In this document: piece by piece, positions 62,124-64,000 of the stretch | How the letters are laid out: each line of letters begins with the position of its first letter | Position numbering within the stretch: position 1 is the stretch's first letter | NCBI GenBank assembly: GCA_023434325.1 | Contig: JAEYSX010000001.1 | Coordinates: forward strand, 252,298-316,297 | DNA: 64,000 nt | Direction of reading: 5' to 3' | Origin: Candidatus Parcubacteria bacterium | GTDB taxonomy: Bacteria > Patescibacteriota > Saccharimonadia > Saccharimonadales > UBA4665 | Position numbers and translations under genes: made by a program | Notes under the pieces: generated by a model | Databases searched by the model: none | What the model was told of the DNA's origin: nothing | The model's input: only the letters and a program-made list of their open reading frames with translations

Positions 62124-62415
62124 CTTTAGCGACGACTGACTGTAGCGGCAGCCATCCAAAGTTACGACTGTCGGTGCTGCTAGACGCATTATCTCCAATC
62201 ACATAAAGCTCGTCGCCCCGAAAATCCTTAACACGTTTAATTTTTTCGAGGCCATTGTGCTGAAGAATGATAACATCGCCGCGCCGCAATTTACGCGGCC
62301 ATACGCCAACCACGACCTTGCCGGGCATGAGCGTAGGCGACATGCTGTCGCCTACGACCCGCCTCAGAATCAACCTAGGCTTTTTTAGTTTCTGCAAAAA
62401 TATGCGCAATCTCAT
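62110..62415 (-). CDS. sodX: Ni-SOD maturation protease (S26 signal-peptidase-like)
   Basis: A 101-aa S26/S24-type serine protease. The catalytic Ser lies in VGDSMSPTLMPGKVVVG (Ser24), and the catalytic Lys is in LEKIKRVKD (Lys58 or Lys60). YVIGDNASSSTDSRNFGWLP is the conserved signal-peptidase box. Lacking a membrane helix, it fits the Ni-superoxide dismutase maturation protease that removes the SodN leader. It overlaps the sodN gene by 41 bases, so both are made together. Confidence 0.88.
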   Translation of the reverse strand: MRLRIFLQKLKKPRLILRRVVGDSMSPTLMPGKVVVGVWPRKLRRGDVIILQHNGLEKIKRVKDFRGDELYVIGDNASSSTDSRNFGWLPLQSVVAKVIRF

Positions 62416-62758
62416 CGATCATATCCAGCAACTTTTGACCCTCTTCGGGTTCGCTGTGATGCTTACATTCGCCAGCCTGCTTGGTGGCCTTCCAAAACTT
62501 ATCGTGCAAGTCCGGAAACTTCTCTAGGTGCTCTGGCTTAAAGTAGTCTGTCCATAGTACCCACAAGTGGTGCTTTACCAGCTCGGCGCGCTGCTCTTTA
62601 ATAATAAGTGCGCGCACTCGGTCATCACCCTCGTAATTGGACATCTTGTCCATGATCGCTTTTACGCTTTGTGCCTCGATCCGAGCCTGAGCCGGATCAT
62701 ACACGCCACACGGCAAATCACAATGCGCATACACTGGCTTGATAAATGGTAATTTCAT
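62375..62758 (-). CDS. sodN: Nickel superoxide dismutase precursor
   Basis: A 127-aa precursor of Ni-SOD, which disproportionates superoxide. The nickel hook HCDLPCGVYDP is at residues 12-22: after cleavage His becomes the mature N-terminus, with Cys2 and Cys6 as ligands. An 11-residue leader (MKLPFIKPVYA) precedes it. The rest is the four-helix bundle (KHHLWVLWTDYFKPEHLEKFPDLHDKFWKATKQAGECK). TATACT at 62782-62787 and GGAGG before the ATG define the start. It is the partner of the downstream protease gene. Confidence 0.97.
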   Translation of the reverse strand: MKLPFIKPVYAHCDLPCGVYDPAQARIEAQSVKAIMDKMSNYEGDDRVRALIIKEQRAELVKHHLWVLWTDYFKPEHLEKFPDLHDKFWKATKQAGECKHHSEPEEGQKLLDMIDEIAHIFAETKKA

Positions 62759-62813
62759 CCTCTACCCTCCGTTACCCTTTTAGTATACCCTACCGACACT
62801 AGTCGGTATGCGA

Positions 62814-63458
62814 TCACAGATGGGCTTTGCGCCACTTTTCGATTTCGGCGTGGTGGCCACTCAAAAGAACCTCTGGGACCCGCATGCCCCTAAACTCTTC
62901 TGGGCGAGTGTATTGCGGAAACTCCACGCTCTTGTCATCGTCCTGAAACGACTCGATCTCTGCACTTGCTTCGCCACCCAAGACACCGGGTAATAGCCGC
63001 ACAACGCTGTCGATTACGATCATCGACGGTAATTCGCCACCTGTCAGTACGTAGTTGCCGATACAAAATTGCTCGTCTATCCACTGGGTGACGCGCTCGT
63101 CGTAGCCTTCGTACCGAGGGCACACGAGGATCAGCCCACGCTCATCGGCGGCCAATCGTTTAGCGTCAGACTGCTTGTACACTTTGCCCCGTGGTGTTGG
63201 CAAGATAACTACTGCCTCTGGATCATTTGCCTTAGCTTGCTCAATTGCAGCCACTAAAGGCTCGGGCTTTAGGAGCATGCCGTCGCCACCGCCGTAGGGA
63301 GTATCGTCAACTTGCTTGCGTGGGCCGATGCCAAAATCTCGCAGGTTTACAAAAGAGTACTCGGCTATACCGCGGTCCTTCGCCTTCCACAGCATACTGT
63401 TGCCCAGCACGCCGTCAAACATCTCTGGAAAGAGTGTGATAACCTGTATTTTCTTCAT
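62814..63458 (-). CDS. trmD: tRNA (guanine-N1-)-methyltransferase
   Basis: A 214-aa SPOUT methyltransferase that makes m1G37 in tRNAs reading CNN codons, keeping the reading frame. Segments are QVITLFPEMFDGVL, YSFVNLRDFG, DDTPYGGGDGMLLKPEPL, LILVCPRYEGYDERV and the knot YVLTGGELPSMIVIDSVVRLLPGVLG. The usual C-terminal domain is slightly short. The minus-strand promoter TTGTAT-17-TATAAT (63490-63495, 63467-63472) puts transcription at the ATG (leaderless). It is not next to rpsP or rplS here. Confidence 0.96.
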   Translation of the reverse strand: MKKIQVITLFPEMFDGVLGNSMLWKAKDRGIAEYSFVNLRDFGIGPRKQVDDTPYGGGDGMLLKPEPLVAAIEQAKANDPEAVVILPTPRGKVYKQSDAKRLAADERGLILVCPRYEGYDERVTQWIDEQFCIGNYVLTGGELPSMIVIDSVVRLLPGVLGGEASAEIESFQDDDKSVEFPQYTRPEEFRGMRVPEVLLSGHHAEIEKWRKAHL

Positions 63459-63466
63459 TATTACAG

Positions 63467-63495
63467 ATTATAGAGTATTGACACAATATATACAA
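63467..63495 (-). promoter_or_regulatory. Leaderless trmD promoter
   Basis: Minus strand TTGTAT (63490-63495), 17-base spacer, TATAAT (63467-63472), then eight bases to the trmD ATG at 63458. It is the best-defined promoter of the leaderless group in this window. Confidence 0.75.
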
Positions 63496-63518
63496 CATGT
63501 TAATGTTATTAAAATATT

Positions 63519-63755
63519 ATGAACTCTAAAAGATTTACAGCTTTCGGTGGGACATTCGAAGTGCCAGACGCTGAGACATGCCCTCGAAAAAACGCCGAGA
63601 ATTGCGCAGCAACAGTAGCAGGCGTGAGCGTGTATCCTACTGATCAATCTCCGATCGATCGAATAGAATTAGGATCGACCCCGGACAGATCCCGATGCGC
63701 CCCGTGTGTCGCAACACTTGCGCTAAGACAAATTGACCGTCCACCGCTAGCGTAA
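63519..63755 (+). CDS. Small cysteine-containing protein (78 aa)
   Basis: An unrecognised soluble protein with Cys residues in CPRKNAENCAATVAG and CAPCVATLAL. The CAPC pair suggests a metal or redox site. It starts at the ATG 63519 in an A/T-rich stretch divergent from trmD, without a clear SD, and is followed after 16 bases by a strong terminator (63772-63800), which supports a real transcription unit. Confidence 0.55.
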   Translation: MNSKRFTAFGGTFEVPDAETCPRKNAENCAATVAGVSVYPTDQSPIDRIELGSTPDRSRCAPCVATLALRQIDRPPLA

Positions 63756-63771
63756 GCAAATCTATCCAAAT

Positions 63772-63800
63772 AAAAAAGCCCCGATAGTCGGGGCTTTTTT
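63772..63800. terminator. Strong intrinsic terminator
   Basis: Perfect 13-bp arms AAAAAAGCCCCGA (63772-63784) and TCGGGGCTTTTTT (63788-63800) around the loop TAG. It works in both directions. Confidence 0.95.
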
Positions 63801-64000
63801 ATCACATATAGGGCTCCCAAATTGTCGTTTGGACAAAATGGCTCGCAGAGCTCTGAAACATGTTTGTTTTTGAAAGATCGTAGGTCGAATTGTTCGACTT
63901 ATGTACGATTATAATCAAAGCATAGCACTATGCCAAGGTATGTGTGAACGAAATAACAACATAAAATAAGTAGCGGGCCGCCTAAATCCGGCGCGGACGT
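63801..64000. other. Right-edge intergenic sequence
   Basis: No gene recognised in the last 200 bases. A TATAAT at 63910-63915 could be the promoter of a gene beyond the window. Confidence 0.4.

Overview
The window looks like a chromosomal segment of a Patescibacteria (CPR) bacterium, most likely an environmental Saccharibacteria (TM7). This is an inference. It rests on compact genes with many ATGA-type overlaps, very short untranslated leaders, standard stop codons, a quinol (bo-type) oxidase of the kind reported from free-living Saccharibacteria, and surface proteins with a phage-fibre-like N-terminal module. No 16S rRNA or other decisive marker is present.

Layout. 1-8.3 kb: an ABC exporter, a ribbon-helix-helix regulator, metK behind a SAM-type riboswitch, a P-type cation ATPase, tRNA-Gln(CUG) and a HEPN-like protein beside a degenerate copy of the tRNA 3' end. 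8.3-43 kb: an accessory zone of detoxification, resistance and surface genes. It holds several VOC proteins, a UvrA-like ABC ATPase, a beta-helix protein with PadR, short-chain dehydrogenases, a ferric-reductase-like flavoprotein, an APH-like kinase, rifamycin ADP-ribosyltransferase, YaaA, a repeat-built fibre protein, an MFS transporter, an HxlR/metallo-hydrolase pair, a cyclopropane fatty acid synthase, a glycine-rich fibre protein and a DrrAB-like exporter. 43-47.6 kb: an NDK-like protein, then a cobalamin riboswitch controlling a DUF4430 protein and an alpha/alpha-barrel protein. These two match the two halves of the transcobalamin/intrinsic factor fold. A lytic transglycosylase follows. 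47.7-56.7 kb: the cyoABCD oxidase operon, with divergent candidate copper-handling genes and the cyoE haem farnesyltransferase. 56.7-64 kb: an aldo/keto reductase, a two-component system with a small ORF between its genes, a terpene-cyclase/prenyl-synthase fusion overlapping the kinase gene, nickel superoxide dismutase with its maturation protease, and trmD.

How the parts may work together. The bo oxidase, haem and copper genes, Ni-SOD and numerous oxidoreductases point to an oxygen-exposed life. The riboswitch-controlled surface pair looks like a corrinoid capture device, and the fibre-like proteins are plausible attachment factors. The two riboswitches share one compact output device: a terminator hairpin whose 3' arm is the ribosome binding site and whose U-tract runs into the start codon. 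About sixteen genes have a -10 hexamer only 6-9 bases before the start codon, so leaderless transcription is probably common in this genome.
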